The notes under the pieces are model-generated. The model saw only the letters and a program-made list of their open reading frames with translations, was not told the origin of the DNA and did not search any database. DNA of 39,441 bases. Origin: an uncultured bacterium. Its GTDB lineage: Bacteria > Patescibacteriota > Minisyncoccia > Phycocordibacterales > GWA1-40-21. The stretch is taken from contig CAINLW010000013.1 of the NCBI GenBank assembly GCA_903850545.1, positions 1 to 39,441 of the forward strand, given 5' to 3'. Each line of letters begins with the position of its first letter. The first letter of the stretch is position 1. The translations under genes were made by a program, and so were the position numbers. Shown here piece after piece: positions 17,461-24,475 of the stretch.

Positions 17461-17557
17461 AACCCCCGTGAAATATCCGCTTACAGCGGATTCCAGCAGT
17501 AGCTGGATTTCACAGGGTGGCGATTTTTATAGTCGTTACACTTCTTAAAAATCATTC
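17461..17557 (+). promoter_or_regulatory. Structured leader element, copy A (before the PrgI gene)
   Basis: P1 pairs 17464-17473 with 17508-17517, with one mismatch. It encloses P2 (ATCCGC/GCGGAT, 17475-17480 and 17486-17491) and P3 (TCCAGC/GCTGGA, 17492-17497 and 17502-17507). P4 (GATTTTTA/TAAAAATC, 17522-17529 and 17546-17553) has a 16-nt loop and ends 4 nt before the ATG. The same layout lies before yebC (36753-36866, minus) with different P2/P3 sequences. TATAGT at 17528-17533 could instead be a -10 box. Confidence 0.7.
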
Positions 17558-17989
17558 ATGCAATACCAAGTTCCACAATTTATTGAAGTTGAAGATAAAA
17601 TTGTTGGTCAGCTCACACTGAAACAGTTCTTATATTTGGCTGGGGGAATAGGAGGTTCTGTTGCCCTTTTTCTGTATGTACCTTACAAGCTAGTTTCAAT
17701 CCTTCTAATCTTACCCTTAGTGGTTTTTTCTTTAGCTTTAGCTTTCTACAAAATAAACAATAAACCTTTTATAGACACCGTACAAGCATCTTTTTATTAT
17801 TTTCTCAGTGATAAATTATATCTTTGGAAAAAAGTTGACAAAAAACCAATTTCTCAAATCATAGCGCAGGCACAAGGAATAAAATCGGCTATTAATGTAC
17901 CAAAAATGTCAGACAGCAAACTTAAAGATCTAACTTGGAGCCTTGATATTAAGGAAAGTTTGAATCCAGTCACAAGGCAAGAACCGTAG
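17558..17989 (+). CDS. PrgI-family membrane protein of the type IV secretion cluster
   Basis: The product has 143 residues. The start MQYQVPQFIEVEDKIVGQLT followed by LKQFLYLAGGIGGSVALFL is typical of PrgI-family proteins. Two closely spaced membrane spans lie at about 24-45 and 46-67, with a cytoplasmic tail. PrgI is a small inner-membrane component of Gram-positive-type conjugation and type IV secretion systems, a VirB3-like partner of VirB4. The gene has an elaborate structured leader and lies upstream of the TraC-like and VirB4 genes. Its TAG stop is the first codon of the left arm of the inverted repeat that flanks the next gene. Confidence 0.88.
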   Translation: MQYQVPQFIEVEDKIVGQLTLKQFLYLAGGIGGSVALFLYVPYKLVSILLILPLVVFSLALAFYKINNKPFIDTVQASFYYFLSDKLYLWKKVDKKPISQIIAQAQGIKSAINVPKMSDSKLKDLTWSLDIKESLNPVTRQEP

Positions 17990-18017
17990 CTTGTAGCTTC
18001 TTAGCTTTTTAGGAAAT
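17986..18017 (+). repeat. Left arm of the inverted repeat around four-helix-bundle gene 1
   Basis: This 32-base arm is perfectly complementary to 18443-18474. It begins one base before the TAG stop of the PrgI gene. Key words are TAGCTTGTAGCTTCTTAGC and TTTTTAGGAAAT. Confidence 0.9.
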
Positions 18018-18024
18018 AAATATT

Positions 18025-18396
18025 ATGCAGGAAAAAATTAATACTTATAAGGATTTGATAGTGTGGCAAAAATCAATGGTTTTGGTTACTGAAATATATA
18101 AATTAACAGAAAAAATGCCGAAGGAAGAAATTTATGGACTGACTTCCCAAATGAGAAGATCTGCTGTATCAATACCGTCAAATATTGCTGAGGGGAGACG
18201 AAGAGGTGGTAGGAATGAATACAAACAATTTCTTACAATCTCTTATGGTTCTGGGGCTGAACTTGAAACACAGATCGAATTATTAAAAAGATTACCATTT
18301 GGAAAAGATTTAAGTTATAATAATGTAGATGGGTTACTTTCTGAAGTAATGCGTATGATCAACAAAATGCTTTCTGGCCTAAGAAGCCAAAGTTAG
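18025..18396 (+). CDS. S23-type four-helix-bundle protein, copy 1
   Basis: The product has 123 residues. It carries the family hallmarks YKDLIVWQKSM near the N-terminus, then YGLTSQMRRSAVSIPSNIAE and ELETQIELLKRL. This family was first seen as ORFs in intervening sequences (IVS) inserted in 23S rRNA, where the insert folds through complementary ends. Related bundles (Avd) assist diversity-generating retroelements, but no reverse transcriptase is present here. The gene lies between perfect 32-bp inverted repeats, 7 nt inside the left arm and 47 nt before the right arm, exactly between the PrgI and TraC-like genes. The molecular function is not established; binding to structured RNA is an inference. 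Confidence 0.92.
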   Translation: MQEKINTYKDLIVWQKSMVLVTEIYKLTEKMPKEEIYGLTSQMRRSAVSIPSNIAEGRRRGGRNEYKQFLTISYGSGAELETQIELLKRLPFGKDLSYNNVDGLLSEVMRMINKMLSGLRSQS

Positions 18397-18419
18397 GAAT
18401 TGGTTTAAAATTTATTAGT

Positions 18420-18474
18420 TTTTTAGGGAATATAATCAATACATTTCCTAAAAAGCTAAGAAGCTACAAGCTAC
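18420..18474 (-). repeat. Right arm of the inverted repeat around four-helix-bundle gene 1
   Basis: Bases 18443-18474 are the exact reverse complement of 17986-18017. Just before them, TTTTTTAGGGAAT pairs with ATTTCCTAAAAA, so the right end can also form its own small hairpin. Confidence 0.9.
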
Positions 18475-18489
18475 AAGCTTTAAAATACA

Positions 18490-19119
18490 ATGCCTATCAG
18501 TAAAGCAACACAGGACTTTGTTCCTATAAAAGAAATACGAGATGGAGTAATAATCTTGAAAGACGGTTCAATGAGAGCTGTTGTTATGGCTTCTTCTGTA
18601 AACTTTGCCCTTAAATCTCCTGATGAACAACAGGGTATAATAATGCAGTTTCAAAATTTTCTTAATGGATTAGATTTTTCAATACAAATTTCTGTACAAT
18701 CAAAAAAACTCGACATTAGACCATATATTGCTATGCTCGAAGAAAGATTTAAAAACGAAACTGGAGATCTTATGAAAATACAAATTAAAGAATACATCCA
18801 GTTCATCAGAAACTTTGTTGATCAGACAAGTATTATGACAAAAACATTTTTTGTTATTGTTCCTTTCTCTCCAACAATTATTAATTCCTCCAACAATCCT
18901 TTTAGCCAAATGGTAAACAAAACACCAGAGGAAAACCCTAATAAAAATACCCATTTTGATGAAAATAGAACTCAGTTGGAGCAGAGAATAGGTTCAATCT
19001 CACAAGGTTTATCAAGATGTGGAATAAAAACAATACAACTGGGAACTGAAGAGGTTGTTGAATTATTTTATAAGATATTTAACCCGGGAGACATGGAGAA
19101 ACCGATTATTCCGAATTAG
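18490..19119 (+). CDS. TraC-like N-terminal-domain protein of the VirB4 system
   Basis: The product has 209 residues. The pattern DFVPIKEIRDGVIILKDGS, VMASSVNFALKS, EQQGIIMQFQNFLNGLDF and KLDIRPYIAMLEERF matches the N-terminal domain of TraC/VirB4-like ATPases, but there is no Walker motif. The protein could be a separate subunit that pairs with the VirB4 ATPase encoded at 19610; in many VirB4 relatives these parts are fused. I see no frameshift remnant joining the two genes, so the split looks genuine rather than a recent break. There is no membrane segment. The gene starts 15 nt after one repeat arm, and its TAG stop opens the next repeat. Confidence 0.75.
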   Translation: MPISKATQDFVPIKEIRDGVIILKDGSMRAVVMASSVNFALKSPDEQQGIIMQFQNFLNGLDFSIQISVQSKKLDIRPYIAMLEERFKNETGDLMKIQIKEYIQFIRNFVDQTSIMTKTFFVIVPFSPTIINSSNNPFSQMVNKTPEENPNKNTHFDENRTQLEQRIGSISQGLSRCGIKTIQLGTEEVVELFYKIFNPGDMEKPIIPN

Positions 19120-19152
19120 CTGTCAGCTATTAGCTACTAGCTTTTAGAAAAT
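19117..19152 (+). repeat. Left arm of the inverted repeat around four-helix-bundle gene 2
   Basis: It starts on the TAG stop codon of the TraC-like gene (TAGCTGTCAGCTATTAGC...). Its reverse complement matches the end of 19545-19608 at about 29 of 36 positions by my alignment. Confidence 0.75.
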
Positions 19153-19164
19153 ACAATCAAAAAA

Positions 19165-19545
19165 ATGCTGGAAAAAATTAATTCTTATAGAGATCTTATA
19201 GTGTGGGAAAAAGCTATCAATTTAACTGTGGAAATATATAAAATTACAGAAAATTTCCCAAAAGAAGAAATTTATGGACTTACTTCTCAAATGAGAAGAT
19301 CCGCTGTATCTATACCATCAAATATCGCTGAAGGTAGAAATAGAGGAACCAGAAAAGATTTTTGTAATTTTTTACGAATAGCTTTAGGCTCATGCGCGGA
19401 ATTGTCAACCCAAATAGAAATAGCCAAAAAATTATCAAAGCCTACCTTGTTAAATTACAAAAATGCAGAATCAGTTCTTACAGAAATAATGAAAATGTTA
19501 TATACTATGATTAAGAACTTAAATGTTCAAAAAAACAATAATTAA
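19165..19545 (+). CDS. S23-type four-helix-bundle protein, copy 2
   Basis: The product has 126 residues and is closely related to the product at 18025. Both share EKIN(T/S)Y(K/R)DLIVW at the start, KEEIYGLTSQMRRSAVSIPS in the middle and AEL(E/S)TQIE later. The two genes are therefore paralogues or two insertions of one element. They sit one gene apart, on either side of the TraC-like gene. As with copy 1, the gene is enclosed by inverted TAGCT-type repeats, and the right-hand repeat contains an extra small palindrome. Function is unknown; the IVS/S23 connection is by family. The variable parts (EGRNRGTRKDFCNFLRIALG versus EGRRRGGRNEYKQFLTISYG) show some divergence. Confidence 0.92.
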   Translation: MLEKINSYRDLIVWEKAINLTVEIYKITENFPKEEIYGLTSQMRRSAVSIPSNIAEGRNRGTRKDFCNFLRIALGSCAELSTQIEIAKKLSKPTLLNYKNAESVLTEIMKMLYTMIKNLNVQKNNN

Positions 19546-19608
19546 AAGCTTTCGGCTATTGTTTGTTAGAAAATTTCTAACAGCTAACAGCTAACGGCTA
19601 ACAGCTAA
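19545..19608 (-). repeat. Right arm of the inverted repeat around four-helix-bundle gene 2
   Basis: The sequence runs from the stop codon of copy 2 to within one base of the virB4 ATG at 19610. It holds the palindrome GTTAGAAAATTTCTAAC (19565-19581) followed by three TAACAGC/TAACGGC words. No Shine-Dalgarno sequence is present before virB4. Confidence 0.8.
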
Positions 19609-19609
19609 T

Positions 19610-21427
19610 ATGGGAATATTTGATTTTTTTAAAACAAAAAAGAACGACGAGCAACTAACTTCATTCTTACCACAAGAAATATATGAGGCTGGAGTTTTGG
19701 AATTACAAGACATTATTGCTCCTTCCGCATTAAAAATTTCACCAAAACAATTAAATTTGGGGGAAAAAATAGCTAGATCTTTTTTTGTTATTTCATATCC
19801 AAGGTTTTTGTCAGAAAGTTGGTTTTCTCCCATTATAAATTTGGATAAGGTTTTTAATATTTCTATTTTTATTCATCCTATTGATACAGCAAAAGTTCTT
19901 CGACAGTTTCAAAAAAAGGTTGCTGAGGTTCAAAGCCAAATCAACACGAGAGAGAAAAAGGGGTTAGTTAGAGACCCAATGCTTGATACTGCTTATCAAG
20001 ATTTGGAATCACTTAGAGACAATCTAATGCAGGCTCAAGAAAAACTTTTTGATGTCGGACTTTATTTGACTTTGTATGGCGATACTGAAGACGAACTCGA
20101 TAAAATTGAATCAGAAATAAAATCAATCCTCGAATCAAAGATGATTTATATTAAACCTGCACTTTTTCAACAAGAACAAGGATTTAAGAGTATACTACCA
20201 ATTGCAACAGACCTCCTTGAGGTTCACTCGAAACTTAATTCTGCACCATTATCAAGTATTTTTCCTTTTGTTTCTTTCGACTTAACCTCAGACAAGGGAA
20301 TTCTCTATGGTATCAATAGACATAATGCCAGTTTAGTTATTTTTGACAGATTTTCTCTCGAAAACTATAATTCGGTCACTTTTGCAAAATCTGGTTCTGG
20401 TAAATCATATTGTACAAAACTAGAAATTTTAAGAAGTCTTATGTTTGATACTGATGTTATTGTTATCGACCCTGAAAAAGAATATCAATTCCTTGCAGAG
20501 GCAACTGGTGGAAAATCTTTTGATATTTCTTTGAATTCTACTAGCCACATTAATCCTTTTGACTTACCTGTACCTGGGGAAGATGAGTCTCCGGCAGATG
20601 TTTTGAGAAGTAATATTATAAATCTTGTCGGCCTTTTTAGAATAATGCTTGGGGGACTAACTCCGGAAGAAGATGCGATCATTGATAGAGCTATTTCTGA
20701 AACTTACGCACTTAAAGATATTACTGCGGATTCTGATTTTGCAAATGTGGAACCTCCACTTCTTTCAGATTTTGAGCTTGTTCTTTCCGGAATGAAAGGG
20801 GCTGAGTCTATTGTTCAAAGGCTTTCTAAATATACTAGAGGAACCTGGGCAGGTTTTTTGAACAAACCTACAAACATAAACATAAACTACAAATTCATCG
20901 TTTTCTCGATAAGAGATATGGAGGAGGAATTAAAAACAGTTGCAATGTATATTATCACTCACTATATATGGAACGCTGTTAAAAGAAACAGGAAAAAGAG
21001 ACTTTTGGTAGTAGATGAGGCATGGATTATGATGAAATCTGATGATGCAGCTTCATTCTTGTTTGGAATGGCAAAAAGAGGAAGAAAATATTTCTTGGGT
21101 CTTTCAACGATTACACAAGATGTCGAAGATTTTATGAAGTCTCCATATGGTTTGCCTATTGTTACTAACTCTTCAATGCTTGTTCTTCTAAAACAATCTC
21201 CAACTGTTATAGATAATCTTCAAAAAGTTTTTAATCTTACCGAGGAAGAAAAATATCTTCTACTTGAGTCAAATGTAGGTGAGGGAATGTTCTTTGTTGG
21301 CCAAAAACATGTCGCAATCAAGATTATAGCTTCCTATACTGAAGACCAGATTATCACTTCAGATCCTTCTCAACTTTTAAATATCAGAAGAGCAAAAGAA
21401 GAATTAAAAATGTCACAGGGGTTGTAA
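19610..21427 (+). CDS. virB4: VirB4-type type IV secretion ATPase
   Basis: The product has 605 residues. The N-terminal VirB4/TraC region (about 20-230) contains KISPKQLNLGEKIARSFFVI and the helical DTAYQDLESLRDNLMQAQEK. The ATPase core has Walker A AKSGSGKS (residues 259-266), the downstream VIDPEKEYQFLAEATGG, and Walker B LLVVDEAW (D469, E470), followed by GMAKRGRKYFLGLSTITQD. This is the energising cytoplasmic ATPase of type IV secretion and conjugation systems. Together with the PrgI, VirB6-like and pilin genes it defines the cluster. No coupling protein (VirD4) or relaxase lies in the window, so DNA uptake or effector/pilus assembly is as likely as conjugation. The ATG directly abuts the repeat. 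Confidence 0.93.
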   Translation: MGIFDFFKTKKNDEQLTSFLPQEIYEAGVLELQDIIAPSALKISPKQLNLGEKIARSFFVISYPRFLSESWFSPIINLDKVFNISIFIHPIDTAKVLRQFQKKVAEVQSQINTREKKGLVRDPMLDTAYQDLESLRDNLMQAQEKLFDVGLYLTLYGDTEDELDKIESEIKSILESKMIYIKPALFQQEQGFKSILPIATDLLEVHSKLNSAPLSSIFPFVSFDLTSDKGILYGINRHNASLVIFDRFSLENYNSVTFAKSGSGKSYCTKLEILRSLMFDTDVIVIDPEKEYQFLAEATGGKSFDISLNSTSHINPFDLPVPGEDESPADVLRSNIINLVGLFRIMLGGLTPEEDAIIDRAISETYALKDITADSDFANVEPPLLSDFELVLSGMKGAESIVQRLSKYTRGTWAGFLNKPTNININYKFIVFSIRDMEEELKTVAMYIITHYIWNAVKRNRKKRLLVVDEAWIMMKSDDAASFLFGMAKRGRKYFLGLSTITQDVEDFMKSPYGLPIVTNSSMLVLLKQSPTVIDNLQKVFNLTEEEKYLLLESNVGEGMFFVGQKHVAIKIIASYTEDQIITSDPSQLLNIRRAKEELKMSQGL

Positions 21428-21433
21428 AATGGC

Positions 21434-21500
21434 TTTTAGCTACTAGCTGTTAGCTTTTAGAAATTTTCTAACAGCTAGAAGCTAGCACCTAACAGCTAAT
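21434..21500. repeat. TAGCT-family palindromic repeat after virB4
   Basis: TTTTAGCTACTAGCTGTTAG is followed by an inverted counterpart containing TTTTCTAACAGCTAG. The whole can fold into one long imperfect hairpin filling the gap between virB4 and the CPBP gene. Confidence 0.8.
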
Positions 21501-21520
21501 TATGTGATATTTCAAAATAA

Positions 21521-22213
21521 ATGAATATTATAAAAAAAATACTAGAAAACCCATTTGTTATAATAATTTATTCATCATTTCTAATTCTTTTTCATGTGAG
21601 TCCTGCTTTCTATTTATTAGAACAAAAACTCTTCTCTTATGAAAGTGTTTGGTTTCAGTTAGTTGTATCTATAAATGCTTTTATTGTTTTGTTTATTATT
21701 CCATTTTATATAATAAAATTTATATATAAGAAAAAAATTGTTGATTTTGGATTTAGAATGCCAGAAAACCTATCTTATACTATAAAATTGACTGTGCTGA
21801 TCTTGGTATTTTTTACTCCTATTATGTTTTTTTTAAGCAAACAAACATCCTTTCAGGACTATTATTCTGTTGATCAAAATATTATAAACTTCATCCTTTT
21901 AAGTATTATAAGTGGTATATATTATTTTGCTGAAGAATTTTTATTTAGAGGTTTATTGTTTTTTGGCATATGGGATAAGTTCAAATTTCATAGTTTTTGG
22001 ATAGTTAACACCCTTTTTGCTTTATTTCATATAGGAAAACCGCCGTATGAAATAATTCTAGCTTTCTTCTTAGGACTAACTCTGACCTATCTTTCATACA
22101 AAACTAAATCATTTATTCCCGCAGTAGTTGTACATTTTACTCTTGCCCTTATATTAAACATAATTGTAACCTTCTTTTACACATCAAAAATTGTTGGTTC
22201 GTTTCATTATTAA
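21521..22213 (+). CDS. CPBP-family intramembrane metalloprotease
   Basis: The product has 230 residues and is highly hydrophobic, with about six to seven membrane spans. The CPBP (type II CAAX protease/Abi) motifs are present: E138-E139 and R143 in AEEFLFRG, H170 in FALFHIG, and a late H205 in VVVHF. These are the catalytic and metal-binding residues of the family. Known members cleave prenylated proteins, bacteriocin precursors or membrane substrates, or serve in immunity to bacteriocins. Here the gene lies inside the secretion/pilin region, so a role in processing a membrane or secreted component is possible. It begins about 20 nt after a TAGCT repeat. Confidence 0.9.
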   Translation: MNIIKKILENPFVIIIYSSFLILFHVSPAFYLLEQKLFSYESVWFQLVVSINAFIVLFIIPFYIIKFIYKKKIVDFGFRMPENLSYTIKLTVLILVFFTPIMFFLSKQTSFQDYYSVDQNIINFILLSIISGIYYFAEEFLFRGLLFFGIWDKFKFHSFWIVNTLFALFHIGKPPYEIILAFFLGLTLTYLSYKTKSFIPAVVVHFTLALILNIIVTFFYTSKIVGSFHY

Positions 22214-22266
22214 AATTAGTGCCTCATAAAACAATATTGGTAACTTACTTTTCCTTTTGTTTATGT

Positions 22267-22272
22267 TATAAT
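22267..22272 (+). promoter_or_regulatory. -10 box of the secreted-protein gene at 22283
   Basis: TATAAT ends 10 nt before the ATG, giving a predicted leader of about 3-4 nt. There is no Shine-Dalgarno motif. Confidence 0.6.
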
Positions 22273-22282
22273 TTATTACGAC

Positions 22283-23293
22283 ATGTTAGATTTTATCAAA
22301 AAAATAATTCCGCTTTCTTTAATGCTAATTGCCTTTTTGTCTATTGGTAATATTGTTTTTGCCCAAGAATCTGCCACAAATTCGATGTCGTCAATTTATT
22401 TAAATATTTCTCCTTCTAACCCAAGAGCGGGGGATAGCTTTGTTTTAACAGTTTCTAGCGATTTACTTGATTTGGATTCATCAAAAATAGTCTGGTATGT
22501 TGACGGTGTTGCAAGAAAAGAAAACGCAAACAAAAGTATTACAATAAAATTGGGAAGGGATGGCAAAATAACAACAATAAGAGTTGTGGTTGAAACTTCC
22601 GATGGAATAATTAAAGAAACAACAAAAGAAATTACACCAGGTGGAGTTGATTTGATTGTTGAGGCAATGTCATATTCAATGCCATTTTATAAAGGGAAAC
22701 CTTCTTTTATACCTGAAGGAACAGTTAAAATTGTGGCTATACCAGACATCACTATTGATGGTGTAAAAATTTTGTCTAAAGATTTAAATTTTAAATGGAC
22801 GAAAGGAGACGACATCTTGATTGCTAATTCTGGAAATGGTAAAGATTTAATTATAGTCAACAGTGCCATTCCTGTAAGAGATATTACCGTTGGGGTACAA
22901 ATATTAGATGATTTGGGTAACATTCTTGCAGAAAATTCCAAAATACTTGTCAAAAAAGACCCTTCTATTCTTTTTTATGAAAATAGTCCTTTATATGGAG
23001 TTTTATACAACAAAGCTGTGACAGGAAACTATTATCTTGGAACAAAAGAAGAATTAAATATTACAGCAAAACCTTTTGGTTTTACTTTTAATAACGACAC
23101 GGCAAGTGAATCAAATTATGTCTGGTCAGTAAACAATAATAATGTTGCTATGGATGGAAAGGCAAATGAATTATTAATGAAGCAGACATCTGAAGGAACG
23201 AAGGGAACAGCTTCGATTTTATTAAATATAAACAATATTAATAAAATAACACAGTACGCAAGTAATGGTTTTAATGTTGAGTTTGGAAATTAA
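22283..23293 (+). CDS. Secreted protein with Ig/PKD-like region, function unknown
   Basis: The product has 336 residues with a signal peptide (about 1-28, IIPLSLMLIAFLSIGNIVFAQ). The region after it (IYLNISPSNPRAGDSFVLTV, IVWYVDGVARKENANKSI) resembles an Ig or PKD-like beta-sandwich. A second similar module may follow (FKWTKGDDILIANSGNGKDL), and a third near the end (NYVWSVNNNNVAMDG). It has no Cys and no transmembrane C-terminus, so the mature protein is probably extracellular or periplasm-like. It precedes the pilin-like gene with only 43 nt between the stop and the preferred start, so both are probably on one transcript. A pilus-associated or surface role is inferred only from position. 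Confidence 0.75.
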   Translation: MLDFIKKIIPLSLMLIAFLSIGNIVFAQESATNSMSSIYLNISPSNPRAGDSFVLTVSSDLLDLDSSKIVWYVDGVARKENANKSITIKLGRDGKITTIRVVVETSDGIIKETTKEITPGGVDLIVEAMSYSMPFYKGKPSFIPEGTVKIVAIPDITIDGVKILSKDLNFKWTKGDDILIANSGNGKDLIIVNSAIPVRDITVGVQILDDLGNILAENSKILVKKDPSILFYENSPLYGVLYNKAVTGNYYLGTKEELNITAKPFGFTFNNDTASESNYVWSVNNNNVAMDGKANELLMKQTSEGTKGTASILLNINNINKITQYASNGFNVEFGN

Positions 23294-23336
23294 ATATACA
23301 AATATACAAATGGCTACGAATAATTTAAAGATAAAA

Positions 23337-24467
23337 ATGAAAAAAAATAATTATAAAAAAATAAAAGGAATTATACTTTTAATAACATTCTTTTTATTAA
23401 CAACTTTTGTTTTTGCTCAAGATCCGCCCCCAATAGAGCAGACATTTCCACCACTCTCTACTACCCCTGACTCTTACAATGTAGTACAAAGTAACTCCAC
23501 ATATGATGCAAGCACACCAACAAACGATGACACTTGTAACACAACAACCTGTCTTACTAGAATAACAAATACACAATGTTGTAATAAAGGAGAGTGTAGT
23601 TCAACAACCCATAAAATAGTTGGTGTTGCTGGCAAAGAGGGTTTCCAGTGTTATATACCTCTAGAGCCAGGAGCTTTTAAAAGAGTAGATTCAAGTGCTC
23701 CTCTTAATGTTTTTTTAGGACAAATTTTTAAATATGGAATAGCCGTGGCTATTACACTAGCAATGGTAATGCTAATTTACGGCGGAATTTTAAAAATGAC
23801 CACTGACTCATGGAGTAAATCAGACGAAGCAAAAAATATAATAGAAAATGCTCTTTACGGTTTGGGACTCGTCCTTATATCATGGTTATTGCTTTTTACA
23901 ATAAATCCTGCACTTGTTGATTTTAAAAATAATACTCTTCTAAATCCACCTCCTCCACCGCCAACTCCTCCCCAAGCAATTGTTAGTAAGGTTTCAACAA
24001 GTGGTCATGGAATAAGTAACGACTATGCTGTAGAGCAACTTAGAGCTTCCAGTATTAATATATGGAGTTCTGGTAGTTGTAGCGATCAGACAAATAAAAA
24101 ATGTACTAGTTTAGAGGGAATACCCCAGTCAGCAATTGATGGTCTTAAAGATGCACGAACCCACTGTGTTAGTTCAAAAGGTATTGAATCAAGCTGTATT
24201 ACTGTTACTGCTGGAACAGAAACTGGACATGTATCTCACGGTTCAGGAATTGCTACGGTTGATATAAGTTATAATTCAATAGCTCTTAAAGCTCTTATGG
24301 ATAGCGGATTAAAAGAAAATCCTACTTTTGCTGGGGGGAAAGGAGCAAGGTTAACATTCACTTGCGAACCGCCTGGGGGAGGTAAAACTCCTGTCCGATG
24401 CGATGGTAAAAGTGAAGATGGTAAAAGTGAAGTGGAGGTGGGTGTTATTCATGTTCAGTTTAAGTAA
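23337..24467 (+). CDS. TrbC/VirB2-like pilin with C-terminal M15-peptidase-like domain
   Basis: The product has 376 residues from ATG 23337 (MKKNNYKKIK). The earlier in-frame ATG at 23310 lies in an ACGAAT repeat and is not preferred. The signal peptide is about 1-27 (ending VFAQ). A short Cys-rich segment follows, then two membrane spans as in type IV secretion pilins: IFKYGIAVAITLAMVMLIYG and NALYGLGLVLISWLLLF, separated by KSDEAKNIIENA. After a polyproline linker comes a roughly 150-residue domain with GHVSHGSGIATVDIS (H298, H301, D309) and a terminal IHVQF (H372). This resembles the HxxGxAxD...HVE zinc site of M15/VanY-type DD-peptidases, with one extra residue before the Asp. Such a domain could trim peptidoglycan near the pilus, or bind without cutting. 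Confidence 0.75.
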   Translation: MKKNNYKKIKGIILLITFFLLTTFVFAQDPPPIEQTFPPLSTTPDSYNVVQSNSTYDASTPTNDDTCNTTTCLTRITNTQCCNKGECSSTTHKIVGVAGKEGFQCYIPLEPGAFKRVDSSAPLNVFLGQIFKYGIAVAITLAMVMLIYGGILKMTTDSWSKSDEAKNIIENALYGLGLVLISWLLLFTINPALVDFKNNTLLNPPPPPPTPPQAIVSKVSTSGHGISNDYAVEQLRASSINIWSSGSCSDQTNKKCTSLEGIPQSAIDGLKDARTHCVSSKGIESSCITVTAGTETGHVSHGSGIATVDISYNSIALKALMDSGLKENPTFAGGKGARLTFTCEPPGGGKTPVRCDGKSEDGKSEVEVGVIHVQFK

Positions 24468-24475
24468 ATTTAAAT

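Noticed and set aside
18025-19545. Diversity-generating retroelement accessory (Avd) system
   Set aside because: No reverse transcriptase, template repeat or variable repeat was found near the four-helix-bundle genes.
23265-23336. Longer pilin start overlapping the previous gene
   Set aside because: It would place about 24 odd residues, partly encoded by an ACGAAT repeat, before a good signal peptide. ATG 23337 gives a normal signal sequence.
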